A stretch of DNA of 34,760 bases from an uncultured Prevotellaceae bacterium (GTDB lineage: Bacteria; Bacteroidota; Bacteroidia; Bacteroidales; Bacteroidaceae), in NCBI GenBank assembly GCA_902801155.1, contig CADCHG010000023.1, positions 12,286 to 47,045 of the forward strand. The letters are read 5' to 3'. Below the pieces are notes generated by a model. The model saw nothing but the letters and a program-made list of their open reading frames with translations, ran no database searches and was not told the DNA's origin. Within the stretch, counting starts at the first letter, position 1; every line of letters starts with the position of its first letter. Both the position numbers and the translations under genes were made by a program. Below are positions 17,092-25,316 of this stretch, one piece after another.

Positions 17092-17124
17092 CAAAGATAA
17101 TAAAATATTTTATAATTCAACAAA
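17092..17124 (-). promoter_or_regulatory. Putative promoter of the 16172-16978 lipoprotein gene
   Basis: The minus strand carries TATCTTTG (17092-17099), with TTTG about 21 bases upstream (17121-17124) or TTG at 18 bases (17118-17120). Distance to the ATG at 16978 is 113 bases. Confidence 0.55.
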
Positions 17125-17176
17125 AATATCGGAAAAATCTGACAAAGTGCAGTTATTTTCCCTAATATTCCTATTA

Positions 17177-20083
17177 TTATTCTTTCCTCAGATAACGGGC
17201 AGGGCGGTCGGAATAGAGCATTATGGCTACAATGAGACTCATAAGCAACAGGATCGCGATGTTGAATCTCAGAGTCGGAATCTTGGTGTTGCCTATTACC
17301 TTAACGGAACTGTAGAACGGAGCACGGCCGTTGGTAGAGAGCGGGGTGAGATATATGAAACCGGCTCTTGGCACGATATAGCCGTCAATGATGTCGTGCG
17401 TGTGCTTGGTGTCGGCATTGATGCAGAAGTTCTCGAGTTGCTTGTTGTAGTGATCCTTCTTCATCTTCAGGAATGCCTCCTTGCCAATCCTGTTGACTAT
17501 AGCCATGACAATCTTATCCTCTTCCAGAGTTGCCTTGTTGCATCTGTTGGAAAGGGTGTCTTCGGCTATATCTGTATAGTCGCGGAGAGAATTGTAGGAA
17601 TAGTCGCCTGAATATGGCTCCATGTTGCAGATGTGAGAGAGGGTAGGGAGTGCCTTCTTTATCACATCCATGTGCTCTGGCTGTACTTCCTCGCCTTTAG
17701 TCTTCTCGTCGTGCATGGTTTCAAGCTGTGACTGTACCTCATAGAGATAGGCAAACAGATAGTACTGGGCCTCGTATTTCTTCCTCTGGATATCAAACAG
17801 CGGTGCCTCGTACTCGTTGTCCTTGAACTGTGTTACGGATAATGCCTCGTATGCCCATCGTGAAGGTATCACGTCGCCTATTACAGGCACGTTTCCTGTA
17901 GTGCTTTTCGGGGTAAGGTCAGAGAAATTGACAACGAGTCCGCAAAGCATAATCTGTGGAATGAGCAGTATTGGGATGCTGATATAGATAGCCACAACGC
18001 TATTGAGGCTTTGTGACAGCAGCAATCCGATAAGCGAGGAAAGAAATGCAGCAAGGAACAGCAGTCCCCACCACACGAAGAATACGTCGTGCAGCTCCAT
18101 AATCATGTTTCCCACGCAAACGAACAGCAAGGTTTGGAGCAAGGTGACACCTGCCATAAAGGCTATCTTGCTTGATATATAGCTGGCATACGACAGGCTC
18201 AGGAACTTCTCGCGTTTCAGTAGTGCCCTGTCCTTTATTATCTCCACAGCCGAACCGCTCATGCCTATGAATATGGCAACTATCACAGCCATGAACAGAT
18301 AGGACACAAGGTTCTTGTTCTCCATGACAGAATAGCCTTCCAATGGGGCATAGTGGGTTAGCGATGCACAGATGGCTGCAAGCAACGGTGCCTCAAGGAA
18401 TGTGATGAGGAGATACTGGAGATTGGTTATCTTGGTGCGGAAATTACGCTGTAGCTGTATGGCAAACTGATGTATAACCCCCGGTCTCTTCTGGTCGGTA
18501 GGAGGTACATCTGCCTTTCTTGGCTCTTTCAGAGGTTTCTTTTTCTTTCTCCATTTCAGGTATGTCTCGTGCCATTCCTGTGGAGTGACCTTCCTCTCTT
18601 CCTTCATCCGGCCGCTCTCATCGAGGGCTTTCTCGTCGATGATGTTGAGTATAATCTCCGGATTCACGTTTCCGCAGGTAGGACACGTGCTTGTGTTGGC
18701 GTCGGCATAGTTTGCTGCCGTCTTGAAATATGTGATGGCATCAATAGGGTTGCCGTCGAACACGGGATATCCGCCTTTATCCAGTATCCATAGTCTGTCG
18801 AACAACTTATATACGTCGGATGAAGGCTGGTGGATGTTGATGATGACGAGCTTGCCTTTGTATGTCAGCTCCTTGAGGATGTTGATTACATTCTCAGTAT
18901 CGACGGAGGATAGTCCGGAAGTAGGCTCGTCGAGGAACAGAATTGCCGGCTCTCGGATAAGCTCGAGGGCGATGTTCAGTCGTTTCCTCTGTCCTCCTGA
19001 TATGTATTTGTTTATGGCGCTGCCTACCTTCAGGTCGCGAGCACTGTCAAGTCCGAGCTGACGCAGAACCATCAGGACACGCCTGTGGATTTCGGCATCG
19101 TTCATACCCTCAAAGCACAGTTTTGCCGTGTACCATAGGTTCTGATATACGGTAAGCTCTTCTACGAGGAGATCGTCCTGTGGCACGAAGCCTATAAGTT
19201 CTTTTGCTCCTGCCTCTAAGATGTTGTGCCCATTGATGGTGATGGTTCCGCTTTGCGGAAACAAAGTGCCGTTGAGCAATGACATCAACGTGGATTTGCC
19301 TGTTCCGCTACCGCCCATTACAGCTACAAGCTCACCGCTGTGGAGCGTGAAACTGAAATTGTGTATTCCGTTCTCGCTGTTAGGGAATCGGAAGTTGATG
19401 TCACGTCCGCAGAACTCCACCTCATTGCCAGTGTCCTGCTTTGTATAGAGAGCCTTGGCTGTGGAATAGTAAAGTCGTGTACCTGTACGTACATTCTTCA
19501 CCACACTACTCTGTGCCCATGTCTGGAAGGTCTCAGGCAAGACAGGCACATCGTCCATGAGTATCGTGTCATTACCCGTATAGGTGAGCTGTATTCTGTT
19601 GAAGTGAGGCATCCAGAAGGTCGTTATGTGACCGTCAATTCCTGGAACTTCAATCCTGCGTACAAGTTTTGATTCTTTGTCTCCCACGAAATCGCAGAAG
19701 GCAAGGAATATCTCGTGGCTTACGCCGAAGATGCTGGCTGTCGTCTGGAACAGTTCGTCGTCGGCAAGATAGCCGAGTTCGTCGTTTACGCAGAACTGCA
19801 TCAGACGCAGTAGGAACAGAGCCTGTTCCTCTGTGGATAGGTTTGCCTGAATCTTAGTACATACATCCTTGATGATAGCCTCTTTGTCAATATCAGGAGA
19901 ACTGTCATAGAGGTCTCTCAAAGTCTCGTATATCGTGATGAAGTTCTCAGTATCGCGGATACCGAAATGACGCGCAAGATAGTTGTGAAGCTTCCGTTTG
20001 GAAACCTCAATATCCACGCAATCCCTTGCGCCGAAGAGCGCAAAGAGATTAGTGAGACCTGCAAGGATAGTATCGTTTACCAT
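17177..20083 (-). CDS. ABC-2 family transporter, ATPase and permease fused, with N-terminal TerB-like region
   Basis: A large 968-residue half-transporter of ABCG/White-like order: ATPase first, then permease. The N-terminal roughly 140 residues (LFALFGARDCVDIEVSKRKL and STEEQALFLLRLMQF) resemble TerB-like acidic helical domains. The ATPase has Walker A GGSGTGKST (about 254), Q-loop PQDD, signature ISGGQRK (about 362), Walker B LFLDEPTSG (about 383) and H-loop NIHQPSS. A linker with one CPTCGN motif (about 468) leads into membrane helices from about 553. A large extracytoplasmic loop (about 785-930) precedes a last helix at the C-terminus. Substrate unknown. It may be cotranscribed with hflX 189 bases upstream, although that gap holds an inverted repeat pair. 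Confidence 0.9.
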   Translation of the reverse strand: MVNDTILAGLTNLFALFGARDCVDIEVSKRKLHNYLARHFGIRDTENFITIYETLRDLYDSSPDIDKEAIIKDVCTKIQANLSTEEQALFLLRLMQFCVNDELGYLADDELFQTTASIFGVSHEIFLAFCDFVGDKESKLVRRIEVPGIDGHITTFWMPHFNRIQLTYTGNDTILMDDVPVLPETFQTWAQSSVVKNVRTGTRLYYSTAKALYTKQDTGNEVEFCGRDINFRFPNSENGIHNFSFTLHSGELVAVMGGSGTGKSTLMSLLNGTLFPQSGTITINGHNILEAGAKELIGFVPQDDLLVEELTVYQNLWYTAKLCFEGMNDAEIHRRVLMVLRQLGLDSARDLKVGSAINKYISGGQRKRLNIALELIREPAILFLDEPTSGLSSVDTENVINILKELTYKGKLVIINIHQPSSDVYKLFDRLWILDKGGYPVFDGNPIDAITYFKTAANYADANTSTCPTCGNVNPEIILNIIDEKALDESGRMKEERKVTPQEWHETYLKWRKKKKPLKEPRKADVPPTDQKRPGVIHQFAIQLQRNFRTKITNLQYLLITFLEAPLLAAICASLTHYAPLEGYSVMENKNLVSYLFMAVIVAIFIGMSGSAVEIIKDRALLKREKFLSLSYASYISSKIAFMAGVTLLQTLLFVCVGNMIMELHDVFFVWWGLLFLAAFLSSLIGLLLSQSLNSVVAIYISIPILLIPQIMLCGLVVNFSDLTPKSTTGNVPVIGDVIPSRWAYEALSVTQFKDNEYEAPLFDIQRKKYEAQYYLFAYLYEVQSQLETMHDEKTKGEEVQPEHMDVIKKALPTLSHICNMEPYSGDYSYNSLRDYTDIAEDTLSNRCNKATLEEDKIVMAIVNRIGKEAFLKMKKDHYNKQLENFCINADTKHTHDIIDGYIVPRAGFIYLTPLSTNGRAPFYSSVKVIGNTKIPTLRFNIAILLLMSLIVAIMLYSDRPARYLRKE

Positions 20084-20104
20084 ATTAATATTTATAAAGG
20101 AGTC

Positions 20105-20153
20105 GGCCCTTCACCTGCCCTGTGGGCATCCTCTCCCCAAGGGGGCGAGGAGG
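20105..20153. repeat. G/C-rich palindromic repeat, left member
   Basis: A unit with CTCTCCCCAAGGGGGCGAGG, matching in inverted orientation the unit at 20226-20270. It lies between hflX and the ABC transporter gene. Confidence 0.75.
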
Positions 20154-20225
20154 AAGTTACATTTGTTCGCGATGGAGGAACGCTATGGTTTTTGACGATA
20201 AGTCATGATTAAAATACTAACTTTT

Positions 20226-20270
20226 CCCTCGCCCCTTGGGGAGAGGGTGTCCGTAGGACGGGTGAGGGGC
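20226..20270. repeat. G/C-rich palindromic repeat, right member
   Basis: CCCTCGCCCCTTGGGGAGAG followed by a region ending GGGTGAGGGGC. With the 20105-20153 unit it could fold the hflX 3' region into one long stem, ending 3 bases before the hflX stop codon. Confidence 0.75.
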
Positions 20271-20272
20271 TG

Positions 20273-21574
20273 TTAATAATCCCCATAGAGGAAATCATTA
20301 TATGGGTATTTCTGAACGTGCAATTCGCGCACTTTCTTGTAAATCGTGTCTCTGAACTCGTCGATGTTTATCTTCTCCTTGGCAGAGATGAACAGACAGC
20401 CGAAGTTGTTCGGATTAGTGTTCTCGTTGACCTTAGCCATCCATGTGCGCTTGAGGTCGTCGAGTGAAATCTCGTTTTTCTTTATCGGGGTGAGGTCGTC
20501 TTCCTCCTTCTCTGTCCATGTGTAGGCGTCAATCTTGTTGAAGACAATCATTGATGGTTTGTCGGCACATTCAAGGTCGCCCAGAGTCTTTTCCACAACC
20601 TTTATCTGGTCTTCGAAATCAGGGTGGGATATATCCACCACGTGAAGAAGAAGGTCTGCCTCTCTTGTCTCGTCAAGCGTTGACTTGAAGGAATCCACGA
20701 GGTCGGTAGGCAACTTTCTAATGAATCCTACGGTATCAGCCAATAGGAATGGAAGATTATCTACCACTACCTTTCTTACCGTAGTATCGAGTGTGGCAAA
20801 CAGTTTGTTCTCTGCAAATACCTCGCTCTTGGCAAGCATATTCATAATGGTTGACTTGCCCACGTTGGTATATCCTACCAGAGCCACACGGATAAGTCTG
20901 CCTCTGTTTTTGCGCTGTGTCGTCTTCTGCTTGTCGATTTCTGCAAGTCTCTGTTTCAACAGGCTCATTCTTCCGAGAATGATACGGCGGTCCATCTCAA
21001 GCTGGGTCTCACCAGGACCACGAAGTCCTACGGAACCCTTACCGCCACCGGAACCTGAGCCGCCACCCTGACGCTCAAGGTGGGTCCAAAGGCGTTGGAG
21101 TCGTGGAAGCATATAGCGGTATTGTGCCAGTTCTACCTGCGTCTTGGCATTGGCGGTCTGGGCACGCATAGCGAATATGTCAAGGATAAGACTCGTTCTG
21201 TCGAGTATCTTAACCTTGAGCTCTGCCTCTATGTTGCGAAGCTGTTTTGCCGAAAGTTCGTCATCGAAAATCACCATACCGACCTCTTCCCATGGAGTTC
21301 CGTCGGGATGTACGTCCTCGTTCTCCACATGGTCTTCGCATTCCTCTATGTATGCGCGTATCTCCTCAAGTTTTCCTGTTCCTACATAGGTTACGCTGCT
21401 TGGTCCGTTCACTCTCTGCGTGAATCTTTTCAGTACCTTTGCACCGGCTGTGTCGGCAAGAAACTCAAGTTCGTCAAGATATTCGGTCGTTTTTGCCTCA
21501 TTTTGGTTCGGAGTGATGAGGCCTACGAGTACGGCAGTTTCTGTTTTAGCTTCTGATATTACGAATTCTTTCAT
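20273..21574 (-). CDS. hflX: GTPase HflX
   Basis: A ribosome-associated GTPase, known in other bacteria to split stalled 70S ribosomes under stress. The N-terminal HflX domain contains GTGKLEEI and FDDELSAKQLRNIE. The glycine-rich linker (GGSGSGGGKGSVGLRGPGETQLEMDRR region) leads to the G domain with G1 GYTNVGKST, G3 DTVGF and G4 NKID. The length of 433 residues is normal. The strong TATCTTTG element at 21583-21590 lies just 9 bases before the start codon, so the leader would be very short or the true start site lies nearby. The family is certain. Confidence 0.96.
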   Translation of the reverse strand: MKEFVISEAKTETAVLVGLITPNQNEAKTTEYLDELEFLADTAGAKVLKRFTQRVNGPSSVTYVGTGKLEEIRAYIEECEDHVENEDVHPDGTPWEEVGMVIFDDELSAKQLRNIEAELKVKILDRTSLILDIFAMRAQTANAKTQVELAQYRYMLPRLQRLWTHLERQGGGSGSGGGKGSVGLRGPGETQLEMDRRIILGRMSLLKQRLAEIDKQKTTQRKNRGRLIRVALVGYTNVGKSTIMNMLAKSEVFAENKLFATLDTTVRKVVVDNLPFLLADTVGFIRKLPTDLVDSFKSTLDETREADLLLHVVDISHPDFEDQIKVVEKTLGDLECADKPSMIVFNKIDAYTWTEKEEDDLTPIKKNEISLDDLKRTWMAKVNENTNPNNFGCLFISAKEKINIDEFRDTIYKKVRELHVQKYPYNDFLYGDY

Positions 21575-21582
21575 GTTGGATG

Positions 21583-21590
21583 CAAAGATA
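21583..21590 (-). promoter_or_regulatory. Putative -7 element for hflX
   Basis: The minus strand reads TATCTTTG, matching TAnnTTTG, 9-16 bases before the ATG. A nearly leaderless hflX mRNA is implied if this is used. Confidence 0.5.
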
Positions 21591-21739
21591 CAAAATTAAT
21601 TCCGAAACTCAAAAATATATTCCGCAATAATTTTGCTTTTATGCTATAAGGGTATGTTAATGATTAAAAAACTATGCATTTCGTGGTTAAAATAAATTAA
21701 ACGTAATCGTCTTTTTTCCTTTTTCTCATGTCATATCGG

Positions 21740-21747
21740 TATCTTTG
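21740..21747 (+). promoter_or_regulatory. Putative -7 element for the OmpA-family gene
   Basis: TATCTTTG (TAnnTTTG) 45 bases before the ATG at 21792. An A-rich leader follows. Confidence 0.55.
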
Positions 21748-21791
21748 CACCGTAAAATTGTAACAAAAATAAAAATTAAAGGTAAAACAGG

Positions 21792-22655
21792 ATGAAAAAG
21801 AATCTTTTGCTTATCGCAATGGCAGTAACTGGTTGTATGGTAATCAGTAGCTGTGTAAGTAAGAAGGAATTACTCGATTGTCAGAGTTCTAACGTTACTC
21901 TCAATAACAAGTATCAGGAAAATCGTGAGGCCCTCGCTTCTGCTAATGCTCGTATCCAGAGTCTTCAGGAGCAGCTCAATTCAGAGAAGGCTAATAGCGC
22001 AAGTCTTAAGAAGTCTCTGAAGGATATGCAGGAGTCTCTTAACCAGAGCCTTGCTGCTGCAAACTCTAACAACGTGAATGTTGCAAAGCTTGTTGACCAG
22101 ATCAACGAGTCTAACCAGTATATCCGTCACCTCGTTGAGGTTAAGTCTAAGAGCGACTCTCTCAACATGGTACTTACAAACAACCTTACACGTTCTCTCT
22201 CTAAGGAGGATATGAAGGAGGTTGACGTTCAGGTAATGAAGGGCGTTGTCTATATCTCTCTTGCTGATAACATGCTCTATCAGAGCGGTTCTTACGAGAT
22301 TAGCGACCGTGCTGCTGCTACTCTCTCTAAGATTGCGAAGATCATCAGCGACTATAAGGACTATGACGTTCTCATCGAGGGTAATACCGATAATGTTCCT
22401 ATGAAGGGTACTAACATCCGTAACAACTGGGATCTCTCTTGTCTTCGTGCATCAAGCGTTGTACAGTGTCTCCAGACAAAGTATGGTGTAGATCCTAAGC
22501 GCCTCACAGCAGGTGGTCGTGGTGAGTTCAATCCAATTGCTGACAACAACACAGATGCAGGTCGTGCAACAAACCGTCGTACTCAGATCATCATCACTCC
22601 TAAGCTCGACGAGTTCATGGATCTTATCGGTAAGGCTCCATCAGATAAGAAATAG
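21792..22655 (+). CDS. OmpA-family outer membrane lipoprotein
   Basis: A 287-residue predicted lipoprotein that anchors the envelope to peptidoglycan. The signal peptide ends in VISSC (lipobox). A coiled-coil region follows (about residues 35-100, with repeated S/A/L/K heptads), and the C-terminal OmpA-like domain runs from about 160 to 275. The latter shows VLIEGNTDNVPM, NWDLSCLRASSV and GRGEFNPIADN...RATNRRTQIIITP, the peptidoglycan-binding signature. Codon use is strongly biased to a few codons, as in highly expressed genes. A strong terminator follows at 22684. It is a single-gene unit by this evidence. Confidence 0.93.
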   Translation: MKKNLLLIAMAVTGCMVISSCVSKKELLDCQSSNVTLNNKYQENREALASANARIQSLQEQLNSEKANSASLKKSLKDMQESLNQSLAAANSNNVNVAKLVDQINESNQYIRHLVEVKSKSDSLNMVLTNNLTRSLSKEDMKEVDVQVMKGVVYISLADNMLYQSGSYEISDRAAATLSKIAKIISDYKDYDVLIEGNTDNVPMKGTNIRNNWDLSCLRASSVVQCLQTKYGVDPKRLTAGGRGEFNPIADNNTDAGRATNRRTQIIITPKLDEFMDLIGKAPSDKK

Positions 22656-22683
22656 TTTTTTCTTCAATATAGCTTATGTTCTT

Positions 22684-22713
22684 AAAGCAGTCGGATTCTT
22701 GTCCGACTGCTTT
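22684..22713. terminator. Strong bidirectional intrinsic terminator
   Basis: A perfect 12-base stem AAAGCAGTCGGA / TCCGACTGCTTT with a 6-base loop, followed by TT on the plus strand and preceded by A's. It sits between the convergent OmpA gene and the 22722-23177 lipoprotein gene. Confidence 0.92.
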
Positions 22714-22721
22714 TTGTATTA

Positions 22722-23177
22722 TTAGTTTGAGGAATCTTCTATTTTAATTAGAAGCCATTGTGTACCTGTTTTTTCAAAATAATAGTCTATTCTAACACCA
22801 GTATCAACACCTAATTCTGTGTAAGTGAAATTTGTAGTGTCAATTGGATGTTTAAGTTTAATGCCGTCATAAATGGTATCTGGGAAACTGTAATATTTCC
22901 ATTCTGATTTCTTTATATATGATGTGCTTATGCTATCATTGCCTTCTCCGTCCCATTCTATTGATACATCTTCTAATGGGAATTTTATATGATTTATCTG
23001 GAAAACAGAATCTGTAGTGAATATCTTGATGAAATCACTAAAATTGTAATTTTCAGACTCTATATTAGTCTGCTCATTATTCGTGATATTACTTGATATC
23101 GTTTCTTTGGTATTATCCATACAACTTGTAATGAATAACAAAGGTATAGACAATATGCTTAAAAATCGGTATTTCAT
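22722..23177 (-). CDS. Lipoprotein, possibly DUF4348-type
   Basis: A 151-residue predicted lipoprotein with signal MKYRFLSILSIPLLFITSC. The mature part resembles Bacteroidetes DUF4348 proteins from memory: NFSDFIKIFTTDSVFQINHI, FPLEDVSIEWDG and a C-terminal EKTGTQWLLIKIED. That assignment is tentative and I know of no function. The gene is noticeably AT-rich compared with the OmpA gene and hflX next to it, as is the gene at 23810, which suggests different ancestry. It has its own promoter (23209-23238). Confidence 0.8.
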   Translation of the reverse strand: MKYRFLSILSIPLLFITSCMDNTKETISSNITNNEQTNIESENYNFSDFIKIFTTDSVFQINHIKFPLEDVSIEWDGEGNDSISTSYIKKSEWKYYSFPDTIYDGIKLKHPIDTTNFTYTELGVDTGVRIDYYFEKTGTQWLLIKIEDSSN

Positions 23178-23208
23178 AATTGTATTTTTTGTCTTTTCGT
23201 TTTGTGTG

Positions 23209-23238
23209 CAAAAGTAAACAAAAATTCCAATAATGCAA
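23209..23238 (-). promoter_or_regulatory. Putative promoter of the 22722-23177 gene
   Basis: The minus strand carries TTTG (23235-23238) about 19 bases before TACTTTTG (23209-23216), and the ATG is 32 bases downstream. A good fit to the Bacteroidetes consensus. Confidence 0.6.
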
Positions 23239-23435
23239 AGGAAATGTCGAAAAAAAAAGAAACTAAAGATTTTTCTTTAAAAACCACATGGCTCAAAGTT
23301 TTTTTTCCCTTCCTCCTCCTATGTTCCTCCTATGATCCTTCGCTTTACCTTCGCTGATCCTATAGTTCCGGAAGGGAGAAGATGCGGTTTAGAAGCGAAT
23401 TTACAACGGAGGAATAGTGGAGGCATAAAGGGCAT

Positions 23436-23550
23436 AAAAAGAAGAGGGCCTCATCTCACGATGTGGTCCTCATTGACGTTTAAAAAACTAACCATAAAAC
23501 ACGGATATCTCATTTTATATCCAAAAACATTTTTATTTTCTTTAGGAATC
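23436..23550 (-). ncRNA. Candidate small RNA with promoter and terminator
   Basis: On the minus strand a good promoter (TTG at 23584-23586, 20 bases, TACCTTTG at 23556-23563) is followed about 115 bases later by a GC-rich hairpin. The stem GAGGACCACATC / GATGAGGCCCTC has a GTGA (GNRA) loop and TTCTTTTT after it. Between them is only a six-codon reading frame and a small hairpin GGATAT...ATATCC. The next gene on this strand has its own promoter. Both signals are seen; a stable transcript is inference. Confidence 0.4.
23444..23471 (-). terminator. Intrinsic terminator with GNRA loop
   Basis: A 12-base stem with one mismatch and one G-U pair and loop GTGA on the minus strand, followed by TTCTTTTT. 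On the plus strand the following bases are not T-rich, so it works for minus-strand transcripts. Confidence 0.65.
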
Positions 23551-23555
23551 TGATG

Positions 23556-23586
23556 CAAAGGTAATGTCTTTTTTTTGAACCTACAA
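23556..23586 (-). promoter_or_regulatory. Orphan promoter without a downstream gene
   Basis: TTG, 20 bases, TACCTTTG on the minus strand; same architecture as the gene promoters in this window, but no protein gene follows it before the terminator. Confidence 0.5.
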
Positions 23587-23774
23587 GAAAATGTGTTACT
23601 TGAATGTTACCGTTTGTTACAAAGTGCTGTAAACCATAATTATACAACATCTGTATATGCCTACGGTAACATATTTGTATCTGTTCTGAGCGATTTTTGC
23701 TGTAAAAATGAGATTTTTTTGATGTAAGACACAATTTTTCTATGTTATATTGTTGTTTTTATAATAAAAAATAT

Positions 23775-23782
23775 TATCTTTG
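23775..23782 (+). promoter_or_regulatory. Putative -7 element for the 23810-25033 gene
   Basis: TATCTTTG (TAnnTTTG), 28 bases before the ATG at 23810. It overlaps the alternative upstream TTG start at 23780, which argues for 23810. Confidence 0.6.
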
Positions 23783-23809
23783 CATTTGTGTTATGACATT
23801 GAAAAAAAT

Positions 23810-25033
23810 ATGAAATCAAAAATAATTCTCTTTCTCCTTTTGCTCCTTGCTGTTGTTGCGAGGGCTAATGACGGTAGCGAATATATCGTTATCCCAAACA
23901 GGTTTGGGGATAAAGTTCTATTGCCTGATTTCCGTGATTATAAAGAAGAATCAGATAGCATTACTTTCGAGAGAGTTTTTCTTCATAGGGAAAACGAAGA
24001 ATCTTTTTTACTTATTGGTAATATTACTGGAGGCAAAAGTTCTTTGATAGTTGCCATAGACAAAAAGAATCCAGAGGCTTTGTTTTGTTCCGAATCTGCA
24101 AGGATTGACACCGTGATTTCTACTCAAATGGGGAATCGTCAGTTTTATTGTGTTGAGCAGTCATATTCGGATATGTGCACCAAGAATGTATGCTTTTCAA
24201 TCTATGTTATAGAAAAAGGTGCTTTCTTTCGGTGTTTTTATGATGTGAAGGAGATAGAATGTATTGCTGCCGAAAGTTATTGCTCAAGCGAATGTACTTC
24301 TTATAATAAAATATATAACTTTGAAGTGAAAGGCGATGCGTTGCTTCTAACAATACATCTACAGATTGAAGGAGCAGTTATTGATAGCCAGAAAATCATA
24401 AATTTAAAGGAATTGCGTGATGCCGGGTGTGAAAAAACAGCCAGATATAAGGGAATAGGATATGATGAAGGCCATGAATATATTAAAGCGATGGTGTACA
24501 ATATTGAAGATTCGTTGAATTACTCCGTTGTGTATCGTGATGGTATGCCTTATGCAGAAATAGAAAACGGTGATACTGTTGTGATAGCAGAAGACTTGTT
24601 ATTGGAAAAGTTAAATGAAGAGCTACAATTCCAAAGTGACTCTTTTCAAAAATATGGATTTCGGGTTAATCAGCCACATGTAATAGCTATGGACATAGAG
24701 ACGATTTCCGCATTATTTGCTTGTATGGAAAGTGGCGAGATCAAGGTTGAAGAGAAAAACAAGGATGGTAAGCGAATTGTCACATTTAAAGGACCATTCA
24801 GCTTGTCGCTTCACAGAACACCACTTACAGATATGGAATATGCCATTATAGAGATAGAGAACGGTAGATTGGTGGATGCAACTTTTTCTTATTCTGAGCG
24901 TAAATCAATTGGATTGTCTGCTTTTACGATAAAGAAACACTATGATTATGACAATGAGGGGCGAATAGTTCGTGTGTTTCATGATGGTAGGGTAGCCCTG
25001 GAAAGTACCTATCATGAAATATGTCCTGATTAA
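23810..25033 (+). CDS. Secreted protein of unknown function
   Basis: A 407-residue protein with a clear signal peptide (MKSKIILFLLLLLAVVARA) and no lipobox, so probably periplasmic or surface-located. The mature part is beta-rich with many acidic residues. Segments include EYIVIPNRFGDKVLLPDF, five or more cysteines around residues 95-180, and a C-terminal region with repeated Y/D/G turns (KKHYDYDNEGRIVRVFHDGR) like YD-repeat or wall-associated proteins. I do not recognise a family. The gene is AT-rich, lies alone between two terminators, and has no neighbour that hints at a function. Confidence 0.8.
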   Translation: MKSKIILFLLLLLAVVARANDGSEYIVIPNRFGDKVLLPDFRDYKEESDSITFERVFLHRENEESFLLIGNITGGKSSLIVAIDKKNPEALFCSESARIDTVISTQMGNRQFYCVEQSYSDMCTKNVCFSIYVIEKGAFFRCFYDVKEIECIAAESYCSSECTSYNKIYNFEVKGDALLLTIHLQIEGAVIDSQKIINLKELRDAGCEKTARYKGIGYDEGHEYIKAMVYNIEDSLNYSVVYRDGMPYAEIENGDTVVIAEDLLLEKLNEELQFQSDSFQKYGFRVNQPHVIAMDIETISALFACMESGEIKVEEKNKDGKRIVTFKGPFSLSLHRTPLTDMEYAIIEIENGRLVDATFSYSERKSIGLSAFTIKKHYDYDNEGRIVRVFHDGRVALESTYHEICPD

Positions 25034-25189
25034 GTAAATGGCTACAGCAATATACGTGTTATTATGATATTGACAAAAAATGAAACCAAGTTCCTCTTTT
25101 CTTTCATTCTCTAATTCAGGGAACGGACCTGCAACGGTTTTATAACGGTATTAGAACGGACTTGCTAATAATGTAGAAATCGCATAAAC

Positions 25190-25225
25190 AAACATGCCTG
25201 TCAGAAAAATCTGGCAGGCATGTTT
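25190..25225. terminator. Bidirectional hairpin terminator
   Basis: Stem AAACATGCCTGTCAG / CTGGCAGGCATGTTT with one G-U or mismatch and an AAAAAT loop, followed by TTATAAT on the plus strand. It separates the convergent 23810-25033 and glycoside hydrolase genes. Confidence 0.85.
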
Positions 25226-25260
25226 TATAATAGTTATGTTCGCGTACAAATGTAACTACG

Positions 25261-25316
25261 CCCCCTTGGAGGGGGTGAGGAGGGTGGAGCCTTCCCTTTG
25301 GGAAGGACGGGTTAGG
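25261..25316. repeat. G/C-rich repeat with CCTTCCCTTTGGGAAGG core
   Basis: CCCCCTTGGAGGGGGTGAGG is followed by the CCTTCCCTTTGGGAAGG core and GGTTAGG (25290-25316), which ends directly at the stop codon of the glycoside hydrolase gene. The second part is nearly identical to 32-58. Confidence 0.75.

Larger units (their letters stand above)
23178..23809. other. Gap of about 630 bases without a convincing protein gene
   Basis: It holds the promoter of the left gene, direct repeats of TTCCTCCTATG near 23310-23335, a TTACAACGGAGG word at 23401, a small-RNA candidate with its own promoter and terminator (23436-23587), and the promoter of the right gene (23775-23782). A 74-codon open frame at 23510-23734 overlaps the candidate promoter and lacks protein-like features. 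Confidence 0.6.

Noticed and set aside
23510-23734. A 74-codon minus-strand frame in the long gap
   Set aside because: It spans the orphan promoter, has no start context or motif, and its composition is that of AT-rich non-coding DNA.
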